Source: Tubiluchus corallicola (lineage: Eukaryota; Priapulida; Priapulimorpha; Priapulimorphida; Tubiluchidae). Taken from it: 64,000 nucleotides of DNA. A program made the translations under genes and the position numbers. The notes below the pieces were generated by a model. The model was not told where the DNA came from. It saw only the letters and a program-made list of their open reading frames with translations, and made no database searches. Each line of letters opens with the position of its first letter. Positions within the stretch are counted from its first letter, which is position 1. The stretch spans positions 124,001 to 188,000 of the forward strand of contig JAQGDQ010000130.1 in NCBI GenBank assembly GCA_030141605.1, written 5' to 3'. Shown here piece by piece: positions 50,501 to 62,500 of this stretch.

Positions 50501-53500
50501 TAGTTGTAATTTTATGAAATAGGCTTCCTTTATGAGCAAACTAAACTTATTATCCGCAACGTCTAAAGCAGAAGAATCTCAAAACAGCAGCACTACAATC
50601 GCAGCTATGCTCAACAGACAACGAACTGTTAGAACTGCTCACAAATACTAAACTGAAGCTGTCTTGTGGTCTGCCGATGACCATTTTGAGTATTGTGCAT
50701 TGTCTGACAATGTTATGAAGTGAATTATGAAGCCAAACAGACTTCACAAAAATTTCAATAGGCCAATTACCCTTCCCAATACGTAGTTAGTGGTAAAGGT
50801 TCCAGTCCTTAACTTCAAGTGAGGGCTCACTGTTCAGACAACTTGTTAAAAATGTCTGTTATGTAAATGAGCTCTTAGTAGAGTTTCCTGTATATTTGAT
50901 AAAGATAACTAGCAACTTGTTATAAATGGCTTCAACTACAAAGATGTGTAGCATAAATTGCTCTACTCGTAGTCATTGTCATTGTCGTCATCGTCATCAT
51001 CATCATCATCATCATCATTATCGTCATCACCAGGCACTCATTACATCTATTGCAGACAGTAGGCAGACAGAATTCTAAAAGAAATCTGCCCTCAAGGTGG
51101 GTAAACACAGCAGTAATCCAGTAAAAAAACTGGACACTAGTATGCTAGTGGCTTGTCAGTACCACTTCCGAGTAATTGCTCTACTAAAGTGAAAATGAAT
51201 GTGGGAAATCTTTTTAACATTTACCTTGCAAAGCGTCACTTTTCAGTACGCAGTTCACATACAGAGGCAGCAGCTTCATGCACTCTGGTAGGATAAGCTG
51301 ACCGGCCGACGACGGACTCGCACAATTCCGTCGATACGTAGCAAGAATCTGAGACGTTTTCTGTATTAGGCTTTCCTTCAGCTTCTGCGGTGTCAGATGT
51401 ACAATGGATTTGACGCACTGCTTGGCAAAATAGTTAATCATTGTGTCCAACTCACAGTTTTTGTACATGTCTGCCAGCATGCTACAGCAGTTTAGTGAAA
51501 GATTATGCAGTCGTAGTCGACGTCTGCCACCCACGCTTGTAAAAAGAGTAGCCACCTGAAAGAAAGCAAACATTTTCTGAAGCAAGGGTGAATAAAAACC
51601 ATTTTTTTTAGAATTCCGTGTACTGCAAGCATAACTTAACTACAGAGCCTTTTAATAATACTGAATGGATGTGTTGAGACCAAAGTTATTGTCAAAGAAA
51701 ATCCTCTGAACTGAGGCACTGAACAACCAGGTATGTCTTAAACCAAGTTTGAATGTGAAATTGTGCATGTGATGAGCTGCAAGAACTTAAGAACTACATG
51801 GTATATATACAAAACAAATATTGGTCAGCTATTATCAAATTCAAACATGGGCTAAACATAATTTCAACATCAGCACAAATTATAAGCATTGCAAATGGAA
51901 ATACAAGAGTGGCGCACAGAAAATATGCCAACTCAGTTCAGTACAGAGGGTACAAGTTCATCATTAACTGAATTTTGAAACCAAGCTTGAAAAACAGTAA
52001 ATGTGAAAAAATTGCAACACATCTTGGATTTGAAATAGGCATCTTATTATGAAATATTCTAAATAATTAATTAATTAAGCATTGCTCCTTTATCTAAAAC
52101 CTGTACAAACACTCATATGTAAATCACTAAACAGTATGTATCACTGTTACATCAAAGTAATAATTTTTCATATAAAAGTAATGAAACTAACTAAAAGTTG
52201 TGATTTCTCTATTGAAAAACTACTGATAAAAAATTGAAGTTCACTCTTTCTACTAAACTTTCCAAACCACTGAGCATATTTATGACAAGCCAAATGATTT
52301 ATCTTTGCAGAAAGCAAGTAATAGCATCTACAATTTTCAATCACCCTACCAAAAGCAACTGGTTTAGCTTTAAAGTGGAGTAACCAGTTCAAACAATAGC
52401 AAGTTATCTTAACACATTAAAGGTGTTAAAGGTGGACTGAAACATTTCCTAATATTAGACTTGCCCTTGCTATTAAACAGCAAACTAACAGTAAAAAAAT
52501 AGATGATTTTTCTTTGTCACCTGTATGAAAGCACCATCCTCCTCCACCAATTTATCATCATGTCGAATCTCAACGGCTATCGCTTTGTCACTATCTAGTG
52601 ATGCCAGTTCAATGTCAGTCGTGTTTGACATGTAAAAATTGCCTAAAAATTCAACTGGACGAATACCAGTACTCGTTCGCACACGCATTATGGCGTCAAA
52701 AACGATTGGTCTTTCCAAGTTGTGTTTCAAGTCTCTAATGAACCGCTGACCATCTAAGTCTGCCTACAAGAAGAGCAGTACTTTGACTTTTTTACACTAT
52801 AATTAATTCATTTAATATACAAAAACATTCATTATATATATATATAATCATTTCTTTTTAAAGAGCAATATAATGTTTTGTTTTAATGCAAAATGAAAAC
52901 AATCTTAACATTCTGTACACAATTATTATTTATGAAGTAAATTTAAAACCACGATTAAGCTTAACATACTTTGACTAAAATCTTAGTAAAACAGCAATGT
53001 ACACAATAGTTGCAAATGGTACGTTACCTTATAGTAATTTCGAATACTTTAAATTAATTATGGTAGTGCCAAAGCACAAGGTGAAGTTTTAAAAGCAACT
53101 TGAAAGCGTCCAAATTAATAATTGTGAACAAACTGGGTCACAAGTTTTTCCACACGTTTCAAGTGCAACCAACTTAGCCATGCACAGAACATATACAGCT
53201 TTACGCCTGAAACTATAGCTATAATTAAATGAAAAAGAACCAATTTCCAGGGTGTAATTTTTTTGTTAAATTTTTTACTTTAAACTAATGCTGTCAAATG
53301 AAACTTATAAACAGTAGGAGTGGTTTATAAAATCTACTGCTAAAACACCTTTGCCACCAAAATCTGATCTTTCCCTTCACAATCTTACCTGAAATAGTTG
53401 TACCTAAACAGCTAACCACCAGTGACCTCACTATCTTACCTGGAAATAGTTGTATCTATACAGTTGACCACCATTGACCTCACTTTCTTACCTGGAAATA

Positions 53501-56500
53501 GTTGTACCTATACAGCTGACCACTAGTGACCTCTTACTTGGAAACATACAACTGACCATCAGTGACCTCACTACCTTACCTGGAAATAGTTGTGCCTATA
53601 CAGTTGACCACCAATGACCTCACTATCTTACCTGGAAATAGTTGTACCTATACAGCTGACCGCCGGTGACCGAACATATTTCTCCAACTGTAGCAATGTC
53701 AATGTAAGCATTTGGGAACAAGAAGAGATCAACACTGCAACCAGCTGAAACACATTCCTGACCTAACTTTGTATAAAAAGGTGTCTGCGGAGTTAAAATT
53801 GTCTGAAATGGAAAAGACATGAGTAAACAGGTAAGCAAATAATCGCAACACAATGCATTTCCTTATTTTTGCAAAAACACAACACATCCAAATAGCAATA
53901 AGTGAGTAATGCTGACAAGTTTTTAATGATGTGTATATACCTTTTCCTTATCCGTTCCTAGTAGCTTCCTGTCATCCCGATTCTTCAGTTTTCCCGGAGC
54001 TTCTGCTATAGGCAAAGAGGAGTGGAACACATAAAGCTTTCCCGGACATTCAGCTGCCTAGAAGAACACACAAATAAGAGAAATTACACCAGGGAACATA
54101 AGCGTGTTTTAAAATTCAATACTTGCCAAACTGTAAACTTGTCAAAAGTTTATACAAATAGTACGACAACATTCAATGATTATATCTTCACGAAAGGTTC
54201 ATAACCCACACTGGCACCTAATCAAGCCAATGTTTCGTTCATGATACACGAACGAAATATAAGAATGACTGCTATTCGACACACGAACTGAACAAACAAA
54301 ATTTTACACATTTGCTATAATACAGGAACGAAACAAATGAAAAGTTGGAAAAATAACTCCAATACAGGAAAACCAACAGCAAAAAAAATTTACGAGTTTA
54401 TGAAATAGCTTTAATAATAAAACTACCAACTGAAAGATGCCATGATTTTATCTAATCATACAGGAAATATGGCACCGCATTCTGAAACCAGACTTACGAT
54501 AACGGTTAGTCATGGATATCTTTACATATGCGGCAGCTTAATCAGCCACAAAATTTTAGATTGCAAGATAAAGGAGCTAACCAAGTTTATCAATAATTTA
54601 CTCACTGTTGTTTTTATTTATTTAAGTAGATGAGAATAGAAGTTTCGAAAGTAGATGTATATGCATGTAGAAGCTGAAGAAAGTAGATGATATAAACGTG
54701 TAGATTAAAGCTAGATGAGAAAAAGTAGATGTTTCAAACACTAAGTCAAGCAATTTCAGCGTTACACATATACATATTAAGAACTCTGACAATAGTTTTA
54801 AACTGTCATTCAACAACCTTGATTTTAAGCGACATAAGGAAGTTATAACAGCCATTTCTACACATTCTGGTACTCTGTAAGCCAGATCCAGCATTCATCG
54901 ACGGGATCTGCTTGTCATATTCCTATTGGTCTCTGTCTAATAAACCAGTGCTTACTTATAAGCATCAAAAGTTGTCTATCTTCTTCTTAAAACCACTAAA
55001 GTGGGGTTAATACATTTTTTCGTGAAAAGGAAAAATTTGTATGCTATTAATATATATAATTTTATTCAAATTTATTAGGTATTATAACAGTGCACATTAT
55101 TATAATGTTGTAATGTACTAATGTTGCAATATACTTAATGATATAATAATGTAATGTAATGCACATTATAATGTACATCTTTTAAATGAGCACTTGGCTT
55201 TTTCTGGCTTGAGAAAAATTACAAAACTACTTTCAACAGCAGTTTCTTCATACGCCCTCTGTTAAAAGAACTCTTTTAATGTTTCACTACATAAGAAATG
55301 TAAGAATATATACTAATAGTTTATTCAATAAAATTGCAGCAAAGCAGGATTAACCCACTTTAAAGTGGATATAACAGGCAATACGTAACAGGCAACAATA
55401 AATAGGAGCAAGAAAGCTAATTTTGAAGTAGCCACTGCCCTCTAAAGAACAGAATATATCAAGACATTTACAAACAAACAGATGTTGACTGAGTATTATT
55501 ACCTTCAAGGCATCTAGACCAGCTTGTATGACAGGCCCCAAAACTGTTTCAGTTTCCCGAGTCTCTGCAAACATCTGCGGAATCTGTTCCAGCAAGCTAT
55601 CTACAAGCTCTTCTGATTCGTGCAAATTGACTAGGAACCCATCTAAAAGCGGCAGGAAAACATCCTGTACGTCGGCAACGACCATCATCTGTGGCTGAGT
55701 CAGACCGTTCTGCAGATACAATTAACTATGATTCATACACAACAGATTAACCGAATATGTCAACAAATATAATCATGCTAAAGAGAGTTAGTAAATAAAG
55801 CAAAAGTCTGGTTGTAAAGCATGCATGTGACACAAGACTCAGATAAAAAGACTCAGAAAAAACTTGCAAAATGTATTATCAAAGAAAAAATGAATTATAG
55901 ACAATAGTGCATATTACAAACAGAGGTCCTAGAACTGAATGTTATCTGTTGAAAGTACACTAAGGAAACTAGCGTACTTACATAGCTAATTTTTTCCCAG
56001 TAAAAAATTTTATAGCTGAACGGCAAAAAGGAAAACTAGTAATGAACTACGAGTTTTCAGTTTGTGTCTTATATTATATAAATTAGTGTTCTTAAATAAT
56101 TGCACATATTCTTAAATAATTGGACATAGGAATTTTGACATTAATTCATTTCTAAAATGTATTTAAAGCCTTTGCAGTGCACACTAGGTATCACACTATA
56201 GTAGTAACACTACACCAGTCGGATAATAGATTCAGTCTGTTAATTGCATCAAAACACTTTCATCCCATTGTGTCACCTACTGTATTGGAATTCACTTATA
56301 TAAATATCAGGGAATACCCTAGTATCAGTTGTAAATACTGTTTGGTGTAAATTGCAAAATAAAATTATGTTTAAAATTAATACGTAAACTGCTCAAAAAC
56401 GGACTCGTCAATTCTCAATTGTGGTTAATAGGAGAAACTTTGTGCATGATATTCAACTGTGCTGTAAAAGAATGGAGACTGCACAGTGCACAATTACCAC

Positions 56501-59500
56501 TCATATTATGAAAAAGAAACATAGCACAAAAAAGCTAAAAATACCAGGCTACACTAAATGAAAAGTTATATAATTATTTAAATATGACAACAAACGGCAA
56601 TTGTTCTACACATTTTCCCACAAACTAGGAACACACCTTTAGGTTATAAAAGTGCAATATGTGGCTGTAAGTGACAAATCCGACTCTGATCGATGACTGT
56701 TCTTCACCGTAATCACGTGGTAGATTCTGCAGCAGTTGTCTGATGTTGCTACATAGAACATAGACCATGCCACTCTTGATACTGTTGTACGATACGTCTA
56801 TCATAAATATATACGCGGGAGGATTTGGCAACTGATTGTTCTGAAAAAAAGGACAAATACACGTGAAAGAAACACAATTGTGAAAAACTTGTGACCTACG
56901 ATAGTGGAAACAATACTTTTGTCTGTTGCTATTTCTCTTCGACAGTTTCATATTATCTGTTTCCAGATGAAGAAACTTACTTTGCAATACTCCCGGGTCG
57001 CTACAAATTCGTAAGAACCAAGATGCAACTCGGGTCTCTCCCACTTATCAGTTCGTTGTCCAGTGTGGTCCAGATGTTGGAAATATTCTTGTGGTACTAC
57101 AAGAACAAAACAACTAAATTAGAACTAGAAAGATTAAGTAATGCGGGCAATACAGCAGTGCAATGCCAGATGTCTACAATTTCTAAACTTGACAAACAAA
57201 TGCCTACAAGAATTGTCAGAATGTTTATCCAAAGTAAAGTTTTCCCCACAAAAAAGTCTTGTCAGCTAGTATGTGAAAACTGAAATAGCCACTATGAAGC
57301 AGCTTCACATACAAAAAACGAAAAAAAGATGTATTATTTGGTTGCAGAGCTGTTTATAACCATTTAGCAACATCTTGTCTTTTGCAGTCCACAACATACA
57401 ACGATATCATTTGCAACTTACAACACTATCTTGAAATAGCAGCCAACTTTAACCAATTAATTAGTGAGTCTTAAATGCAACTTATAGATATATAAATACT
57501 GAACTTGAACTGATGTGCAAAATAGATGCAGATGCTGAGGCAGCAAATGGTGTATTATGTGGCACCTACCAAGAATTATGACACCATAGACAAGAACTTA
57601 CCATCAGTGTGTCCATTACAGAAGCTGCATGTGAACCGACGCCCACCATCAATAAATGTCATAAACGGTGACATGTACGCCTTACAACGAACACACCGTA
57701 CTGGACCAAGATCCCCAAAATTTACTATTGGAATAGGTTTCTGAAAATACAGTATATTAACTTAATATTACGTAAAGTTACAGTTACATATATGTCATGT
57801 CGCAGTGCCTTCTAAGTTGCCTTCTAAGTGTCTTCTAAGTTCACATCCAACTCATACTATAACTTACTGTATTTAGTTTACATAGAAACAAGTTTTGAGA
57901 CATGATGTACAAACACTTAACAGACTATATTACCTCATCTTTAGCTTGCTTAGCAAAAGGACATATAGAGATGGCTATAGGAACTTGCGACTGTTTGCAC
58001 ATGTCTGAAGTGCACGGAACATTGTAAACTGTCGATCGGATGAATCGAGGAGAACAATTACCTGTAAGAATTAAAGAAGAATATAACAACAATGTAAGGT
58101 CACAATGATATCACACCAAAGATCCAACAATTTTTTTAAGTATTTCATTTCAGCATTATAGTCCATATTAAATCTGTGAACACACATCAGGAATGTGTCA
58201 TACGTTACACATAGCATCTCGCTTATGTAAAATAACAGATAAAACAACAACAACAGCCTACATGGGCATCCATTACTTTAATAGCGGAAAACTTGGAAAA
58301 TCTTGAAATTGGAATGCTGAATCACACCATCAGAGGGTCTTTTTAACTCGTTTTAAATAGTTGTTGCACCTTTGAAACTATTTCTTGTTACAGGAGTATA
58401 TATTTTTTATGGAGACGGAAATATAAGCAAAAACCAATTTCTCTTGCATAATATTTCTGCGATTTTCCTCAAAAATCAAATGAGTCTGCTTTGAAAAACA
58501 TTCACAACATGATTCGTTGGGACTCGCAGAAAACGAAAACCATAGATATTACAGATTGAGGTAAATAAACTCTGACTCATAATTGGTTTACTACCTGACC
58601 TTTCAAATTTTCTATACGTGACAGCTTATAACTTTTGCAAAAATTGATTGGTGATGGGGGATATGAATTCTTAAAATGAAAATAATAGATGTTTGTGTTT
58701 ATTTTTGAATAAAAGCCATGTCATTGCTTAAGTTATAATTCATTTTGCAGAAATACGGCATTAAAATGTAAAAAAATGGTAATCTTTTTAATTCCGGGAT
58801 AATTTTTTTGAGTTTTCAGATGCTGTAATTCAAAAACAAGCTTTGAATGTTTCAACCCTCGATTTTTTAAACACTTTACAAAACAAAGAAATTGATGGGC
58901 AAAGAAACAGCGTAAACAAAAAACCAGGAAAAAGGAAAGTCATCTATCAATTCTCCTAAACACTTGAATTAAATTCCTGTGTTTCTGTTACATAATACAT
59001 AAAACTAACTACTGCATACCTCCGTCTTGCGCAACAAAAGGTGTAGTAACTAGTGGCGGCACCTGTCCACGTTGACTGGTATTAAAAATGTCTGATCTGT
59101 TTCTCCTATCATCCTCATACACTTGTATCTTAAATATACAATATAATAGTAATTAGTCAACTCAGCTATTCGAGTTGTAAACATTGTAAATTATCAACGA
59201 GAATTAAGTTGAGAATTTTAAAGCAATGTTTAAAGTAATTCAAGTAGGCACTTACAGCTTGTGGTTGCATTTTCATAATTGACTAATCAGATACAAAACC
59301 TATTCGATAGTCAATTATAATATAATAACAGATTATAGTGTTATTTTATGAGAAATCAGGGGAAGGCTGAAAACCACATGCTGGTGCTTATAATAAACTT
59401 TCGTGTCTAAGCAACGGCGCCAGCACACTAATTTACAGAGAGGCAAATGAAGCGTCATGATTACATGACTGTACAGCGATAACGGCCATATTTATCGTGT

Positions 59501-62500
59501 AATTATAATTGATTTGCATTGGCAACTGAATAAAATAATCGATGATTGGAAATAAAAGTTGAAACCGACTATACACAATTAAATCGATTAAATGGTCCCA
59601 TCACTACTTACTACAGCTGAAAAAACATGAAATTTATGCAGCAACTATTTTGAATGAAACTTTTGCCAGAATAATAACATCCACCAATTCATGAAGTGCT
59701 TACAGGACTGGGCATTTGGTCAGGGTCCAAGCGTCGCTGTGGTGGCGGTGCTTGCGCAGGCTGAGGCGGAAACCCACTGGGGGACTGTCCCATAGGCGAC
59801 TGCGGACCTCTGGGTATGCTTTGCGAAACAGGCGGCATAGGCGACATACCTGAAAAATTAAAATGTTAATCACTGAAATGGAACTGTCATACATATTCAT
59901 CAGGGATGTTACTGAAACTGAAATTACAAACCAAAATCGGACCGAAATCATTTTTGCAATACCAACTGCTATAAAGCTGAAAAAATTCTAAAATAAATAA
60001 AATACTTTGTTTTTGCTTGTTTGTTTATATGTGTTTCTGCCAAGTAGTTAGGCAAAAAAATCCTAACCAAAAAAAGTAGAACAATGTTTATGGTTAGAGA
60101 AAATGAAGTTTCAAAAAAACTGACAACTTTTATTTTGTAAATATCTTGTTGCCTATATTTCAAAAATTATCAAATTAAACATGGTTTTACTCAAATTACG
60201 CTTTGATATTTCGGTTAATTGTGCGTGGAAACCTTAAAGCTTCACAGTCGTCAGCACTGAAGATACGCCAAATTGTCGTAAAAAGCGTGCTACAAACTGA
60301 ACAAAAGGCTAAAGGGTATTTACACTTTGAATTATGTTAATTGAAATGTTTCAGCGATTTTTAACATTTAGAAGAAAAAAGTGTAAGCTGGATAAATACT
60401 ACCTAAACCTAGGAAAAATGCTACAACAAATTACGAAAAGTTTCGTCTATGAAACTTAATAATTTTTGACGAAAACGAAACAACCGAAAGTGCAGTTATC
60501 GGCAAACCAAAACGAAATTTTCCTTTCTGTAACATCCCTGATATTCATGTCAGCTAAAAAAACAAAAAAATATGCAATGTGTTATCCAGATTTTTTAGAA
60601 ATCTAGAAAACAAAAATAAGAAAAAGAAAGAAACATAAGAACACAACGTCCTGAAAGAATTTCCCCCTTCCTTTTAAAATCTATGCTAAAGCAAACTGAC
60701 TAATCTAGATGCAATTTTAGTTTGATGCAGCATTTTATATTCTGTTTCATAAAGAATTTTTTCCTAATAATTTTCAATACAATAAGCAAATGATGCTGAA
60801 CACAAAGTTAAACAAATTGCAAAAACGAGAACATTATACAACCAAACTTCTTTTAACATATAAAATTATGTTTTATTCCATTACCTTTTTGACTACCGTA
60901 CGGTTGTTGGTAACCTTGTTGACCAGGAGTTGGTGGCTGCTGACCGCCATATTGACTGCTTGGTGGCATAGGTCCACTCAATCCATAACCAGGCTGAGGA
61001 GCTGACACAAAACAATTAATAGCATCTAATTTTCGGATGTCCAAACCTTACCACAACTGATTAACATCACACAGATGAGTAGCTAGTATGCCTTTATTTA
61101 GGAAGTAAATGCTAAAAAATTCCTTCAAAAACACTTATTTTTCAAAAGAAAAGGTTACACATTTCTGAACAAGTAATTCTCTTTAATTTTGCAGCATTAT
61201 GTTGCTTAGCTTTGATAAACAAATCGTGATGTAGAGCATTATCAGAACACATATTCAGTCACTTATACAGGTATGCATAATATGGGTGAGATTAAGAAGT
61301 AATATGTCAGCCTCTGTTAATACACCTAGATCACAGCAAGTTTCGTAATATAAGATATAAAATAAAAAGTATCCTTAAGTACCAAAAAACTTATTTTTGT
61401 CTGTACGATAAACATTACTTCAAAAAGTTATTAGAAATGCATTATTTCAAAAAGTTATTGGCAATGTAGCGTAAACAGTGTCTTCAAATACTGCAGAGTA
61501 GTTTTTGATTCAGAATATTTGTTGGCAGTACTATACATGGAATGAATACCTTGATCGTCACCCCACACCTGGATCTGCCATATCCCACTTCTACACAGGA
61601 TTTTAATATAGGTTGCACCAGTAAAAGTTTTAAGAAATTTTCAACCATAAAAACTTATATTAATGAACAGGTTAACCATATCTCGAATTGTTTATTAACC
61701 ACCTTCTGCAGTACTTTTATGATTATTTCCTTTGTACCTTCACAACAAATCCACCTGTACTTCAATATAGTAGTTTGGACTCATCTTGAAACCACATTAT
61801 GTTCACTGCTTTAACATAAGTAAATTAATATAAAAATAAGAAATTACCTGAAATTGGTGCATTAGACATCATTGTAGGTGTGGTTGACCCAGGCATGCTC
61901 ATTGTATGCTGAGGACCCATTGATACAGGCGCCTGATTCAACCCTTGTTGGTGTCCCGGAACACCCTGCTGTGCAGGAGAGCTAACTAGGGGTGCCCCTG
62001 GATACTGCTGGGGCGGCTGGGAACCATAACCAGACGCAGGCACTTGTGACGTTGGTGGTTGGCCGTACTGTGGAGCTCCCGGATATTGAGAACTAGTGGG
62101 AGGGCGTGGCTGATAATGGGACTGTTGTGGAAGAGGTGGGGCACCATACTGTGACACAGATGGTGACCCGTGATGTTGCGAAGTGGGAGGTTGTGCCGGA
62201 AACTGCGAAGAGGGAGGTGCACCAGGTTGTTGGTATTGTGAGCCAGGGGGTGGAGCAGGTTGATAGGATGGGCGCTGGGGAGAACCGTACTGTGAAGGAA
62301 GAGAAGGTCGTAGTGGAGGCGCTGCACCTGAACCATACTGTGATCCAGTAAAGGGGGTCTGCTGTTGCTGCTGTTGTGGAATGCCATACGCAGGCATGGG
62401 TGGCACTCCAGAAGGCGGCTGATGTCTAGCTGCATCGTACGGCTGCAAATTAGCCTGAGCACTATACTGACTTGATGGAGGACCACTCTAAAAAAGACGT

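Noticed and set aside
56891-57283. 130-codon plus-strand frame over the SEC24 [10 protein letters not shown] exon
   Set aside because: Antisense shadow of a conserved coding exon.
61986-62486. 166-codon frame overlapping the large SEC24 exon
   Set aside because: Shadow frame of the Pro/Gln-rich exon; His/Leu-rich translation with no support.
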